This document shows, piece by piece, positions 1-7,999 of a stretch of DNA of 64,000 bases. Origin of the DNA: Streptomyces sp. NBC_00162. GTDB taxonomy: Bacteria > Actinomycetota > Actinomycetes > Streptomycetales > Streptomycetaceae. The translations under genes and the position numbers were made by a program. The stretch's first letter is position 1. Each line of letters opens with the position of its first letter. The stretch spans positions 6,572,001 to 6,636,000 of the forward strand of contig NZ_CP102509.1 in NCBI RefSeq assembly GCF_024611995.1, read 5' to 3'. Under the pieces are notes generated by a model. That model searched no databases. It had not been told where the DNA came from and saw nothing but the letters and a program-made list of their open reading frames with translations.

Positions 1-276
1 CCCGTCGACGGAGGCGTACTGGCCGGTGACCCCGATGGCGCGGCGGACGGCCGCGGGGTCGCGGGTGACGTCGTGGCCGGCCACGAGGGCGCGGCCGCCG
101 GTGGGTGCGGTGAGGGTGGTGAGGATCCGGACGGCGGTGGTCTTGCCCGCGCCGTTGGGGCCGAGGAGACCGCAGACCGTGCCCTCGGGCACGGCGAGGT
201 CGAGGCCGCGCAGGGCGTGGACCTGCCCGTAGTTCTTCTCCAAACCCTCACTAAGTACAGCGTACGTAGTCGTCAT
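1..276 (-). CDS. ABC transporter ATP-binding protein, drug-exporter type (partial, N-terminal part)
   Basis: This is the first ~92 codons of an ATPase that runs off the left edge of the window. The ATG at 276 gives [17 protein letters not shown], followed by [12 protein letters not shown] and a Walker A motif GPNGAGKTT, then [19 protein letters not shown], a spacing typical of the DrrA/daunorubicin-resistance type of ABC ATPase. Such proteins energise export of drugs or lipids through a separate permease, expected further left. The gene is divergent from a TetR regulator starting at 350, with palindromes between them, so repression by that regulator is likely (inference). The signature motif and Walker B lie outside the window. 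Confidence 0.85.
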   Translation of the reverse strand, partial: MTTTYAVLSEGLEKNYGQVHALRGLDLAVPEGTVCGLLGPNGAGKTTAVRILTTLTAPTGGRALVAGHDVTRDPAAVRRAIGVTGQYASVDG

Positions 277-307
277 GTGCGACACCGTACCTCACTACGT
301 ACGGTGT
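261..307. promoter_or_regulatory. Divergent promoter region with overlapping inverted repeats (probable TetR operator)
   Basis: Between the divergent ABC ATPase and TetR genes there are two overlapping perfect inverted repeats: ACACCGTAC at 282-290 with GTACGGTGT at 299-307, and CGTACGTAGT at 261-270 with ACTACGTACG at 294-303. GTACGTA occurs again at 306-312. Symmetric sites in a TetR/exporter intergenic region are usually the operator of the adjacent repressor; that assignment is inferred. Confidence 0.6.
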
Positions 308-349
308 ACGTAACTAAGATGGTGGCGAGACGACGAGGTGATCTGAGCG

Positions 350-1075
350 ATGACAGCCGGCGGGCGACCCGCTGAACCCGAAGTGATCTGGTCCCGCCCC
401 CAGCGGGCCGGCCGTGGACCGAGGCCCGCGCACAGCCGCGAGTCGATCGCCGCCGAGGCGGTGCGGATCGCCGACGAGGAGGGCATCGAGGCCGTTTCCA
501 TGCGGCGCGTGGCCGCCGGGATCGGCGCGGGGACCATGTCCCTCTACAACTACGTGCCGCGCAAGGAGGACCTGTACGAGCTGATGGTCGACGCGGTCAG
601 CGGGGAGTACGAGTTCACCCCGCCGACCGGCGACTGGCGGGCCGACCTGCTCGCGCTGGCCCGCCAGACGCGGGCGCTGATGCACCGCCACGCGTGGCTG
701 CCGCGGCTGCTCAGCCCCGTCTACGGCTTCGGCCCGAACGCCCTGCGCTACCTGGAGTACAGCCTGGACTGCCTGGCGCCGCTGGACGTGCCGGACACCG
801 AGAAGCTCGAGCTCGTCGCCGCGATCAACGGCACCGTCGCGACGTACGTGGCGGGCGAACTGGCGCTGGCCGAGCGGGCCCGGTCGCTGCCCTGGAGCGA
901 GGCGGAGGAACAGGGCGTACGGGCGGCCTGGCTCGGCTCCCGGCTGGCCACGGGGCAGTACCCGCGGCTGGCGGCGGCCCTCACGGGCGGCGGCCCCGTC
1001 CCCGGTGCGGGGCTGGACATGGCCGCCGTCTTCGACCGTTCGGTGTCGCGGCTGCTGGGTGCCTGGAGTCCGTAA
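350..1075 (+). CDS. TetR/AcrR family transcriptional regulator
   Basis: A 241-residue TetR repressor. Residues ~27-75 form the helix-turn-helix domain (IAAEAVRIADEEGIEAVSMR ... GTMSLYNYVPRKEDLYELM); the remaining C-terminal half resembles the tetracycline-repressor-type ligand domain. The start at ATG 350 follows a GAGGTG ribosome site about 10 bases upstream. It sits divergently beside the exporter ATPase, the standard arrangement for a ligand-responsive repressor of an efflux system. The ligand cannot be read from the sequence. The stop codon is followed at once by a short tandem repeat. Confidence 0.88.
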   Translation: MTAGGRPAEPEVIWSRPQRAGRGPRPAHSRESIAAEAVRIADEEGIEAVSMRRVAAGIGAGTMSLYNYVPRKEDLYELMVDAVSGEYEFTPPTGDWRADLLALARQTRALMHRHAWLPRLLSPVYGFGPNALRYLEYSLDCLAPLDVPDTEKLELVAAINGTVATYVAGELALAERARSLPWSEAEEQGVRAAWLGSRLATGQYPRLAAALTGGGPVPGAGLDMAAVFDRSVSRLLGAWSP

Positions 1076-1120
1076 GGCCGTTCACGGAGGCCGTTCACGG
1101 AGGCCGTTCACGGAGGCCGT
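1075..1120. repeat. 13-bp tandem repeat, about 3.5 copies
   Basis: The unit AGGCCGTTCACGG occurs at 1075-1087, 1088-1100 and 1101-1113, with a partial fourth copy from 1114. It fills the gap between the stop of the TetR gene and the stop of the convergent gene ending at 1121. It looks like slippage duplication; no hairpin terminator is seen here. Confidence 0.8.
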
Positions 1121-2290
1121 TCAGAGGAGCGCGAACTGGCCGCCCGGGCCCTCCTCCTGGTGGTCCAGGACCGAGGCCGGGCGCCTGGCCCAGCGCGGCG
1201 GCGGCAGCACCCCGGCCGCGCGCAGTTCGCCCGCGGACAGCCCGGGGCCGGGCTCGAACGCGGCCCGCTCCGGGGCCAGATCGGCCAGCAGCGCCAAGGT
1301 CGTGACCAGGGCCAGCAGCTCCGAGGTCCAGGCCTGGGGCCACTCGGCCGGACCCAGCGCCTCCAGCCCGTCGGCGGCCGGGTCGCGGTGCGCGCTGCGG
1401 GCGGCGAACCACGCCTCCAGCACCCGCACGCCCTGGACCTCGTACTCCCACGCACCGGGCGGTACGGGGGACACGGTCCCGCCGCCGAGGCCCAGCGTCT
1501 CGCTCGCGGCGTCGTACGCGACCTCGTGCGGCCATGCCGTGACCGCCGAGCGGACGTACGGACGGCGCCCGCCGGGCAGCCGCGGCGGCTCGCCCCCGCG
1601 GGCCCCGCGCAGCTGGACCGTGAGCAGCCGGTGCCCCAGCGCCAGCCCGGCCCTCCAGCGCGCGGGATCGGCTGCGAGGGGAACCTCGTACCCCCGCGGC
1701 CCCGGGCGGCCCGCCGCGAGGATCCAGCACAGTACGTCCTCGGGGGTGACCCAGCCGCCGTAGCGCTCGCCCAGCAGCGGCAGCAGGCCGGGGGCGAGAT
1801 TGGGCTCGGCGCCGCCGGGGCGCCGGTGCAGCGGGCGGATCCGGCCGAGCCGGCCGGCCGGGAGGTGCGCGGTGACCAGCGCGTCCGGCGTCTCCACGAG
1901 GAACAGCTGATGCTCGTCCAGGACCCGCCAGAGCTCGGGGCGGGCCGTGTCGATGAGCCGCTGGTCGGGCAGCAGCCACTGCTCGTCGAAGGGCTCGCGG
2001 AGCACCCGTACGGGGTCGGGGCAGGGGCCGGGCTCATCGGTGAAACGGGCGGTCGCCGCCGAGCGCTGGCCGGGCAGGGCGGCGGCCCCGGCGGCAGGCG
2101 TACGGCTGCGGCTCGGGCGGAACAGCCGGTCCCGTTCCGCTCCTTCGGCGCTGGTCAGGGCCGCCCAGCGGGCGCGCAGGGCCGCCGGATCGGGCGCGGC
2201 CACCCAGTCCCGGCCCAGGCGCAGGCCGCCCACGGCCCAGGGCATCAGATCGTCCAGCAGCAGGTCCGGCAGCGGGGTGTCAGCGCTCAC
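1121..2290 (-). CDS. Type ISP restriction/modification specificity-domain-like protein (orphan)
   Basis: A 389-residue protein with GTG start at 2290. The middle carries a segment PFDEQWLLPDQRLIDTARPE followed by LFLVE, which resembles the Y/RPFDRRWLY ... RPRPELW signature of the C-terminal specificity domain of type ISP restriction-modification enzymes. The helicase and methyltransferase parts of a full ISP enzyme (about 1500 residues) are absent, and no nuclease motif is visible. Stand-alone proteins of this kind occur in streptomycetes, often labelled DNA methyltransferase. It is convergent with the upstream TetR and divergent from the 54-residue peptide gene. The family assignment is moderate; an unrelated hypothetical protein remains possible. 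Confidence 0.55.
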   Translation of the reverse strand: MSADTPLPDLLLDDLMPWAVGGLRLGRDWVAAPDPAALRARWAALTSAEGAERDRLFRPSRSRTPAAGAAALPGQRSAATARFTDEPGPCPDPVRVLREPFDEQWLLPDQRLIDTARPELWRVLDEHQLFLVETPDALVTAHLPAGRLGRIRPLHRRPGGAEPNLAPGLLPLLGERYGGWVTPEDVLCWILAAGRPGPRGYEVPLAADPARWRAGLALGHRLLTVQLRGARGGEPPRLPGGRRPYVRSAVTAWPHEVAYDAASETLGLGGGTVSPVPPGAWEYEVQGVRVLEAWFAARSAHRDPAADGLEALGPAEWPQAWTSELLALVTTLALLADLAPERAAFEPGPGLSAGELRAAGVLPPPRWARRPASVLDHQEEGPGGQFALL

Positions 2291-2357
2291 GCCGCCGATG
2301 GTAGCGACGGGATCCGGCGGCCGGGCTGTGTCCAGGCCGAAGCGCTACGCTCCTTAT

Positions 2358-2371
2358 GTACGCATACGTAC
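2358..2371. promoter_or_regulatory. Inverted repeat upstream of the 54-residue peptide gene
   Basis: GTACG-CATA-CGTAC lies 23 bases before the ATG at 2394. The same GTACG core dominates the TetR operator region at 261-312, so the first TetR of the window might also act here; this is only a suggestion. Confidence 0.35.
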
Positions 2372-2393
2372 CGTATCGACCGAGGAGACGGTC

Positions 2394-2558
2394 ATGAGTC
2401 AGTACGACGAATACTCGACTCCTTCGCAGGCCGAGGGCGAGCGGCTCGACGAGGACATGGACGATGCCCAGCGCAAGCAGCGGCACCACCCCGACACGAT
2501 GCGGACCACGCCGTCGCAGGCGGAGGGTGAGCGTGCCAAGGAAGACGACGAGAAGTAG
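2394..2558 (+). CDS. Small hydrophilic protein with duplicated TPSQAEGER motif
   Basis: A 54-residue acidic protein starting at ATG 2394, with a good ribosome site GAGGAG 8-13 bases upstream. The nine-residue motif TPSQAEGER appears twice (residues 9-17 and 39-47), separated by an Asp/Arg/His-rich linker. There are no membrane segments, cysteines or signal peptide. It is likely disordered. I do not recognise a function. The repeated motif, clear ribosome site and upstream palindrome argue that it is a real gene. Confidence 0.6.
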   Translation: MSQYDEYSTPSQAEGERLDEDMDDAQRKQRHHPDTMRTTPSQAEGERAKEDDEK

Positions 2559-2571
2559 TCGAGAAGTAGTC
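2550..2571. repeat. 11-bp tandem duplication over a stop codon
   Basis: GAGAAGTAGTC occurs at 2550-2560 and 2561-2571, with a degraded third copy. The first copy contains the stop codon of the 54-residue peptide gene, so the duplication supplies a second in-frame-like stop. Confidence 0.7.
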
Positions 2572-2604
2572 GAGGGGTAGTACGGGAGTGGGCCCGGGCG
2601 CGGG

Positions 2605-3354
2605 TCAGTGCGCGTCGACCGTGACCGTGAAGGAGAACCGGTCGCCGCGGTAGCGGATGCGCGCCACGTCCACCACCCGGCCGTCCTCGTCGTAGGTCAC
2701 GCCCGTGTAGTGCAGGATCGGGCTGAGCAGCGGAACCTGGAGCAGCTCGGCCGTCTCCGGGTCGGCGAGCCGCGCCTCCACCGTGTCGGTGATCCGGCTG
2801 ATGCGCACCCCGACGACGTCCCGCAGGACCTTGGTCATGGGCCACCGTTCGAGATCGGCGAGCTCCACCGCCTCGGCGAACTCCGGAAGGACCGCGTTCT
2901 CCGCCCAGTTGGTGGGCTCGCCGCTCTCGCGGTCGCGGCGCAGCCGGCGGTAGGTGACCACCTCGGGCGTGTCCGGGAAGTGCTCCAGCAGCTCCCCGGA
3001 CACCGCCGTGCGCCCGTGGCCGAGAATCGTCGTCAGGTCGCCCGATTGCTGGGCCACGATCGCGTCGACCGAGCCCAGCAGCCGCACCGGGGAGCCGCGC
3101 CGCGCGCCCGGCTCGATGAAGGTGCCGCGCCGCCGGTGCCGGCTGATCAGGCCCTCGCCCTCCAGCTCCTTGAGCGCCTGCCGCATGGTCAGCACGCTCA
3201 CCCCGTAGTGCTCGGCGAGCTGCTCCTCCGTGGGCAGGCGCAACGAGGCGTCGGGGGTGCGCCCGAGTATCGAGGCGCGCAGCGACTGTGACACCTGGTA
3301 CCAGAGGGGCAGTTTCCGGTTCAGGATCAGCGAGTCGGGGGCGAAGGCGGTCAC
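2605..3354 (-). CDS. GntR family transcriptional regulator (HutC/UTRA type)
   Basis: A 249-residue regulator. Residues ~12-80 are a winged helix (PLWYQVSQSLRASIL, LPTEEQLAEHYGVSVLTMRQ, ALKELEGEGLISRHRRRGTF) and ~100-245 form a UTRA effector domain, ending in the typical YRGDRFSFTVTVDAH. It lies just downstream of hmgA on the same strand (72-base gap), so it probably controls homogentisate or aromatic amino acid breakdown and binds the palindrome at 4781-4808 (inference from position). UTRA domains bind small catabolic ligands; homogentisate or a related acid would fit. Confidence 0.88.
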   Translation of the reverse strand: MTAFAPDSLILNRKLPLWYQVSQSLRASILGRTPDASLRLPTEEQLAEHYGVSVLTMRQALKELEGEGLISRHRRRGTFIEPGARRGSPVRLLGSVDAIVAQQSGDLTTILGHGRTAVSGELLEHFPDTPEVVTYRRLRRDRESGEPTNWAENAVLPEFAEAVELADLERWPMTKVLRDVVGVRISRITDTVEARLADPETAELLQVPLLSPILHYTGVTYDEDGRVVDVARIRYRGDRFSFTVTVDAH

Positions 3355-3426
3355 GGGTGGTTCTCCGTACGGCTGGACGGCGGTGCTGCGCGGCGCAGGC
3401 GAGGTACGCAGGGTATGCAGTGCAGG

Positions 3427-4758
3427 TCAGGCGCGGAAGTGGCGCTGCAGGCCCTGCCACACGTCGTCGTAGCCGCGCTGGAGGTGATCCGCGCCGGCCG
3501 CCTGGGCGGTGGCGGTGATCGGCCAGCGGGTCTCGAACATGAAGGCCAGGCCGTCGTCGATCTTCTGCGGCTTCAGCTCGGCGGCGCTGGCCCGGTCGAA
3601 GGTCTCCCGGTCCGGGCCGTGCGCGGACATCATGTTGTGCAGCGAGCCGCCGCCCGGTACGAACCCTTCGGCCTTGGCGTCGTAGGCGCCCTCGATCAGG
3701 CCCATGTACTCGCTCATCACGTTGCGGTGGAAGTACGGCGGGCGGAAGGTGTCCTCGCCGACCAGCCAGCGCGGGGCGAAGACCACGAAGTCCACGCCCG
3801 CCAGCCCCGGGGTGTCGGAGGGCGAGGTCAGCACCGTGAAGATCGACGGATCGGGGTGGTCGTAGCTGATCGAGCCCAGGACGTTGAAGCGGCGCAGGTC
3901 GTAGACGTACGGGACGTGGGTGCCGTGCCAGGCCACGACGTCGAGCGGCGAGTGGTCGTAGGTGGCCGACCAGAGGTTGCCGCAGAACTTGTTGACCACC
4001 TCGGTCGGGCGGTCGAGGAGGTCGGGGGTCTCGTACGCGGCCACCGGGGCCCGGAAGTCCCGCGCCGAGGCGAGGCCGTTGGCCCCGATCGGGCCCAGGT
4101 TCGGCAGCTCGAAGGGCTGGCCGTAGTTCTCGCAGACGTAGCCCCGGGCGGGGGCGCCGTCCGTGTCCAGGAGTTCCACGCGGAAGCGGACGCCGCGCGG
4201 GATCAGGGCGACCTCGCCCGGTCGGGCGGCGAGCAGGCCGAGTTCGGTGCGCAGCAGCAGTCCGCCGCGCTCGGGGACGATCAGCAGCTCGCCGTCGGAG
4301 CTGCTGAACACCCGGTCGGTCATCGGGGAGTTGGCGGCGTAGAGGTGGATGGCCATGCCGGTGCGCTGGGTCGCGTCGCCGTTGCCGCCGAGGGTCCACA
4401 GGCCGGCCAGGAAGTCGGTGCCGGGGGCCGGGTCGGGCAGCGGGTTCCAGCGGAGCCGGTTCGGGTCAGCCGGGGCCTCGGTGAAGGGTCCGGTGCGCAG
4501 GGACCCGTTGTCGATCCGGGTGAAGGGCGGGTGCGCGGCCGAGGGGCGGATCCGGTACAGCCACGAGCGGCGGTTGTGGGTGCGCGGCTCGGTGAAGGCG
4601 GAACCGCTGAGCTGCTCGGCGTAGAGGCCCAGGGGTGCGCGCTGGGGCGAGTTCCGGCCGAGCGGCAGGGCGCCGGGGACGGCCTCCGAGCCGTGCTCGT
4701 TGCCGAAGCCGGTGAGGTACTCCAGCCCCTCCGCCGTCTTCCTGGCCTGCTCGCTCAT
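3427..4758 (-). CDS. hmgA: Homogentisate 1,2-dioxygenase
   Basis: A 443-residue non-haem iron enzyme that opens the ring of homogentisate to maleylacetoacetate in tyrosine and phenylalanine catabolism. The N-terminus [20 protein letters not shown] is family-typical. The iron ligands fit H344 and E350 in [15 protein letters not shown] and H380 in MMSAHGPD. The start is set at ATG 4758 ([11 protein letters not shown]), which follows GGAGCAGC; longer upstream reading in this frame lacks family similarity. Length agrees with the family (430-450). A near-perfect 28-bp palindrome lies 23 bases before the start, and a GntR gene follows. Confidence 0.96.
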   Translation of the reverse strand: MSEQARKTAEGLEYLTGFGNEHGSEAVPGALPLGRNSPQRAPLGLYAEQLSGSAFTEPRTHNRRSWLYRIRPSAAHPPFTRIDNGSLRTGPFTEAPADPNRLRWNPLPDPAPGTDFLAGLWTLGGNGDATQRTGMAIHLYAANSPMTDRVFSSSDGELLIVPERGGLLLRTELGLLAARPGEVALIPRGVRFRVELLDTDGAPARGYVCENYGQPFELPNLGPIGANGLASARDFRAPVAAYETPDLLDRPTEVVNKFCGNLWSATYDHSPLDVVAWHGTHVPYVYDLRRFNVLGSISYDHPDPSIFTVLTSPSDTPGLAGVDFVVFAPRWLVGEDTFRPPYFHRNVMSEYMGLIEGAYDAKAEGFVPGGGSLHNMMSAHGPDRETFDRASAAELKPQKIDDGLAFMFETRWPITATAQAAGADHLQRGYDDVWQGLQRHFRA

Positions 4759-4780
4759 GTGCTGCTCCCGCTCCGTCGAA

Positions 4781-4808
4781 GGAATCCTATGGTCGACAGT
4801 AGGATTCC
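4781..4808. promoter_or_regulatory. 28-bp palindrome upstream of hmgA (probable operator)
   Basis: The arms GGAATCCTA (4781-4789) and TAGGATTCC (4800-4808) are perfect inverted repeats, and the centre is the palindrome GTCGAC; 24 of 28 positions are symmetric. It lies between hmgA and the divergent beta-helix gene, close to the hmgA start, as expected for a repressor site. The adjacent GntR regulator is the likely ligand; an IclR-type regulator elsewhere is the alternative. Confidence 0.65.
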
Positions 4809-4915
4809 GCGGCCCGCACGTCAACGGTGCCGTTGGCGGAGCGGGCGCTTCCCGGCGGGACGGATTCGCGCAGAGGGGGCTCCCAAAAGATGAACATTGC
4901 TCTACTCTCACGCGC

Positions 4916-7081
4916 ATGTCGTGGACCCGCAGGTTCCCTGCCGTGCCGGCGGCGCTCCTCGCCGCCCTCCTTGCCCTCCTGTCCCTCCTCGCCGCCGCGC
5001 CCGCCGCCCGCGCGCACGAGGAGCGCCCCGTCACCCTCCCGGACGGCTCCGGCTCCGTACCCGAGTACCGGAAGGCCGAGCCCGACCTCCTGGTCTGCAA
5101 GACCGGGCGGCCCGACTTCGAACGCCGGATATCCGCCTTTCCTGAGGAGCTCAGACAGCGCAACCTCGCCCTGTACGAGCGGTGCGAGAAGAGCGGCTAC
5201 CGCCACCTCCAGGAGGCCGTCGACGCCGTCGACCGGCCCGGGATGAACATCGCGATCCTGCCCGGCCTCTACGAGGAGGAGCCCTCGCTCGGGAAGCCCG
5301 CGGGGGAGTGCGCCGCGCTGAAGGCACCGGACTCCTCGCTCGGCTACCAGATCCTCAGCTACGAGCAGCAGGCGGCCTGCCGCCACAACCAGAACCTCGT
5401 CGCCATCCTCGGCAAGACGAACCTCCAGATCGAGGGCACCGGGGCCTCACGCCTCGACGTGGTGATCGACGCCAAGTACCAGAAGCTGAACGGCATCCGG
5501 GCCGACAAGTCCAACGGCATCTATTTCCGCAACTTCACCGCCCAGCGCACCACCTTCAACTCGCTGTACGTGCTGGCGGGCGACGGGTTCGTCATCGACG
5601 ACGTGCTGACCCGGTGGAACGACGAATACGGCTTCCTCACCTTCGCCAGCGACCACGGGCTCTACAAGAACTGCGAGTCGTACGGCAACGGGGACTCCGG
5701 CATCTACCCCGGCAGCGCCTCCAACATCAACGACGGCCGCGGCTACGAAGTGCCCCGCTACTCCATCGAGATCACCGGCTGCCGCAGCCACCACAACATG
5801 GTCGGCTACTCCGGAACCGCGGGCGACTCGGTGTGGGTGCACGACAACGAGTTCGACCAGAACATGGGCGGCGCCTCGATGGACAGCGCCTTCCCCGGCC
5901 ACCCCGGACTCCCGCAGAACCACGCCAAGTTCGAGCGGAACCTGATCCACGACAACAACCAGGACTACTACCGGTACGTGGCCGACGGCACCTGCGCCAA
6001 GCCGCCCGTCGAGCGCGGCTACGAACGCGGCGTCGTCTGCCCGCAGATCTCCATGCCGCCGGGCACCGGCATCATCACCGCGGGCGGCAACTGGAACATC
6101 TACGAGGACAACTGGGTGTACGGGCACCAGCGCGCGGGCTTCTTCCTCAGCGCGGTCCCCGCCTTCATCCGCGGCGAGGAGAAGTGGTCGAAGCAGACCG
6201 ACACCTCCCACCACAACCGGTACGCCGGGAACACCCTGGGCAAGGACAAGTCCGGCGCCGCCCGCCCCAACGGCATGGACGTGTGGTGGGACGGCCAGGG
6301 CCGCGGCAACTGCTGGCAGAACGGCCCCGACGGCTCCACCCCGGGCACCGTGCCACAGTGCGGGGACGCCCGCGGAGACGTCACCGGCGCCTCCGCCCGC
6401 CTGGTCGGCGAACCGGTGAAGCTGGTCCAGCTGCTCGTCTGCGCGGACTACAGCGTTCAGGCGCGCAAACTCCCGGCCGGCTGCGACTGGTACGGCGCCC
6501 GCGGTCTGGAACGGGTGGAGACCCAGATCGCGCTCGCCGTGGCGGGCGTCCTGCTCCTGGTCGGCGGCGTGCTGTGGTGGCGCCGGCTGCGCGGCTCCCG
6601 CCTGGGCACGGCGGCCTCGCTGCTGGGCCTGGCGGGCCTCGCCCTGGACGTGGCCGGCTCCACGGCAGGGCTGGTCGCCACCTTCGTTCCGGCACTGGCT
6701 CTCCTCCTCCTCGGAATGTGGTGGACCGGAGCCGGGCTGGCCCTGCGCCCGACCCGCCCCTGGCTGGCCCGCCTGACCCTGCTGCTGGCCGGACTGACCC
6801 TGCTGGACGCCTTCGACAAGGCCGTCCTGTTGATCCCCTGGACCCCGCTGAGCCCCGCCTGGGTGAGGGCGCTGCTCGCCGTGGTCTGGGTCCTGTGGGC
6901 GGTGGTCGCCTCGGCCCGCCCGGAAGCCCCGGTCCGGCCCTCCGGCCCCGGCGGCGACCCCGCGGGCGACCGTGCCCCGGTACCGGCCGGCCCCTCCCCG
7001 GCCCTCGGCGCGGAAGCCCCCGAACCCCCGCCCGCCGCGGGCCCGGAGTCGGCCGCCCCGACCCCGGGAGGCCGGCCGTGA
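4916..7081 (+). CDS. Secreted right-handed parallel beta-helix protein with C-terminal membrane segments
   Basis: A 721-residue protein. Residues 1-~35 are a signal peptide (Arg pair, long Ala/Leu core, AARAHEE). Residues ~70-480 are repetitive, rich in N/D/G turns ([43 protein letters not shown]), typical of right-handed beta-helix folds of the NosD/pectate-lyase class. About six paired cysteines suggest an extracellular location. From ~545 to ~670 there are four hydrophobic segments, then a Pro/Ala-rich tail. No catalytic residues can be assigned. The ATG at 4916 lacks a strong ribosome site but places the signal peptide correctly. Its stop overlaps the next gene by four bases, indicating an operon of three. 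Confidence 0.75.
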   Translation: MSWTRRFPAVPAALLAALLALLSLLAAAPAARAHEERPVTLPDGSGSVPEYRKAEPDLLVCKTGRPDFERRISAFPEELRQRNLALYERCEKSGYRHLQEAVDAVDRPGMNIAILPGLYEEEPSLGKPAGECAALKAPDSSLGYQILSYEQQAACRHNQNLVAILGKTNLQIEGTGASRLDVVIDAKYQKLNGIRADKSNGIYFRNFTAQRTTFNSLYVLAGDGFVIDDVLTRWNDEYGFLTFASDHGLYKNCESYGNGDSGIYPGSASNINDGRGYEVPRYSIEITGCRSHHNMVGYSGTAGDSVWVHDNEFDQNMGGASMDSAFPGHPGLPQNHAKFERNLIHDNNQDYYRYVADGTCAKPPVERGYERGVVCPQISMPPGTGIITAGGNWNIYEDNWVYGHQRAGFFLSAVPAFIRGEEKWSKQTDTSHHNRYAGNTLGKDKSGAARPNGMDVWWDGQGRGNCWQNGPDGSTPGTVPQCGDARGDVTGASARLVGEPVKLVQLLVCADYSVQARKLPAGCDWYGARGLERVETQIALAVAGVLLLVGGVLWWRRLRGSRLGTAASLLGLAGLALDVAGSTAGLVATFVPALALLLLGMWWTGAGLALRPTRPWLARLTLLLAGLTLLDAFDKAVLLIPWTPLSPAWVRALLAVVWVLWAVVASARPEAPVRPSGPGGDPAGDRAPVPAGPSPALGAEAPEPPPAAGPESAAPTPGGRP

Positions 7082-7908
7082 CCGACCGGCCCGCCCGCAC
7101 CGCGGCCCTGCTCGCCCTGGCCCTGCTGCTCGCCTGCGCAGCGGCGACGGGCTGCGGCGGGCGGGCCACCACCCACCACAAGCCCGGCACCAGCCACGAG
7201 CAGGCCTCCGGGAACACGGGCACCCTGCTCACCACCGACGACGGCTCCGGCCACCGGCTCCGCGAGGTCCCGGCCGAGGGCGCGCCTGAGGTACGGCTCA
7301 CCGCCCGCCCGGACTCGGAGGACGGCTGGAACCTCCAACTTGCGGTGAAGAACTTCCGCTTCACCCCCGACAGCGCCGGCGGCGCCGCCCTCCCGGGCGC
7401 GGGCCACGCCCACCTGGAGCTCGACGGCCGCAAGCTGGCCCGGCTGTACGGCCCCTGGTTCCACCTGCCCGCCGCGCAGGTCCCCGAGGGCGCGCACACC
7501 CTGACCGTCCGCCTGTACGCCGACGACCACACCGCCTGGGCGGTGTCCGGCAGGCCGGTCGAGGGCGCGACCCCGCTCACCGCCACCGCCACCGCCCCGG
7601 GCCAGCCCGGCGGCCACGACCACGGTGGCACCCCACAGGAGCTGGCCGACCGGACGGTCACCGTCACCGTCCGGGACGGCAAGGTCAGCCCCGCTCCCGC
7701 CCGCACCGAACTGCGGCGCGGCGAACGGGTCGCCCTGCGCGTCACCAGCGACCGCGCGGACACCCTGCACGTCCACGGCTACGACAAGGAACTCGCCCTG
7801 CCCGCAGGTCAGGAGGCCACCCTGGTCCTGACGGTCGACCGCACGGGCCTCTTCGAGGTCGAGACCCACGAGTCCGCCCTCGTCCTGACCCAGCTCCTCG
7901 TCCGATGA
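7078..7908 (+). CDS. Cupredoxin-like lipoprotein
   Basis: A 276-residue predicted lipoprotein starting at GTG 7078, overlapping the previous stop (GTGA). The N-terminus has a hydrophobic segment ending in a lipobox-like AATGC, so it should be anchored on the outer face of the membrane. Residues ~65-175 are a beta-rich domain (HAHLELDGRKLARLYGPWFH) like those in envelope metal- or halide-associated proteins; residues ~185-276 look like a cupredoxin fold (VTVTVRDGKVSPAPAR, LRVTSDRADTLHVHGYD, ETHESALVLTQLLV). HVHGYD and ETHES could supply metal ligands, but no Cys of a classical type 1 copper site is present. Linked to the beta-helix protein and a membrane protein; function unknown. Confidence 0.7.
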   Translation: MTDRPARTAALLALALLLACAAATGCGGRATTHHKPGTSHEQASGNTGTLLTTDDGSGHRLREVPAEGAPEVRLTARPDSEDGWNLQLAVKNFRFTPDSAGGAALPGAGHAHLELDGRKLARLYGPWFHLPAAQVPEGAHTLTVRLYADDHTAWAVSGRPVEGATPLTATATAPGQPGGHDHGGTPQELADRTVTVTVRDGKVSPAPARTELRRGERVALRVTSDRADTLHVHGYDKELALPAGQEATLVLTVDRTGLFEVETHESALVLTQLLVR

Positions 7909-7999
7909 CCGCGCCGACGCTGACACTGACACCGACGCTGCCCACTCCACCCCCGGCCGGGGGAGTGGCGGCCCCGGGTGCCCGGCCCCCGGCGGGCCG

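Noticed and set aside
1095-2037. Overlapping minus-strand open frames within the specificity-domain gene
   Set aside because: They have composition typical of shadow frames in high-GC DNA; only the 1121-2290 frame gives a recognisable protein.
4759-5163. Upstream extension of hmgA
   Set aside because: The open frame continues, but it lacks family similarity, has no ribosome site and crosses the operator; ATG 4758 has both.
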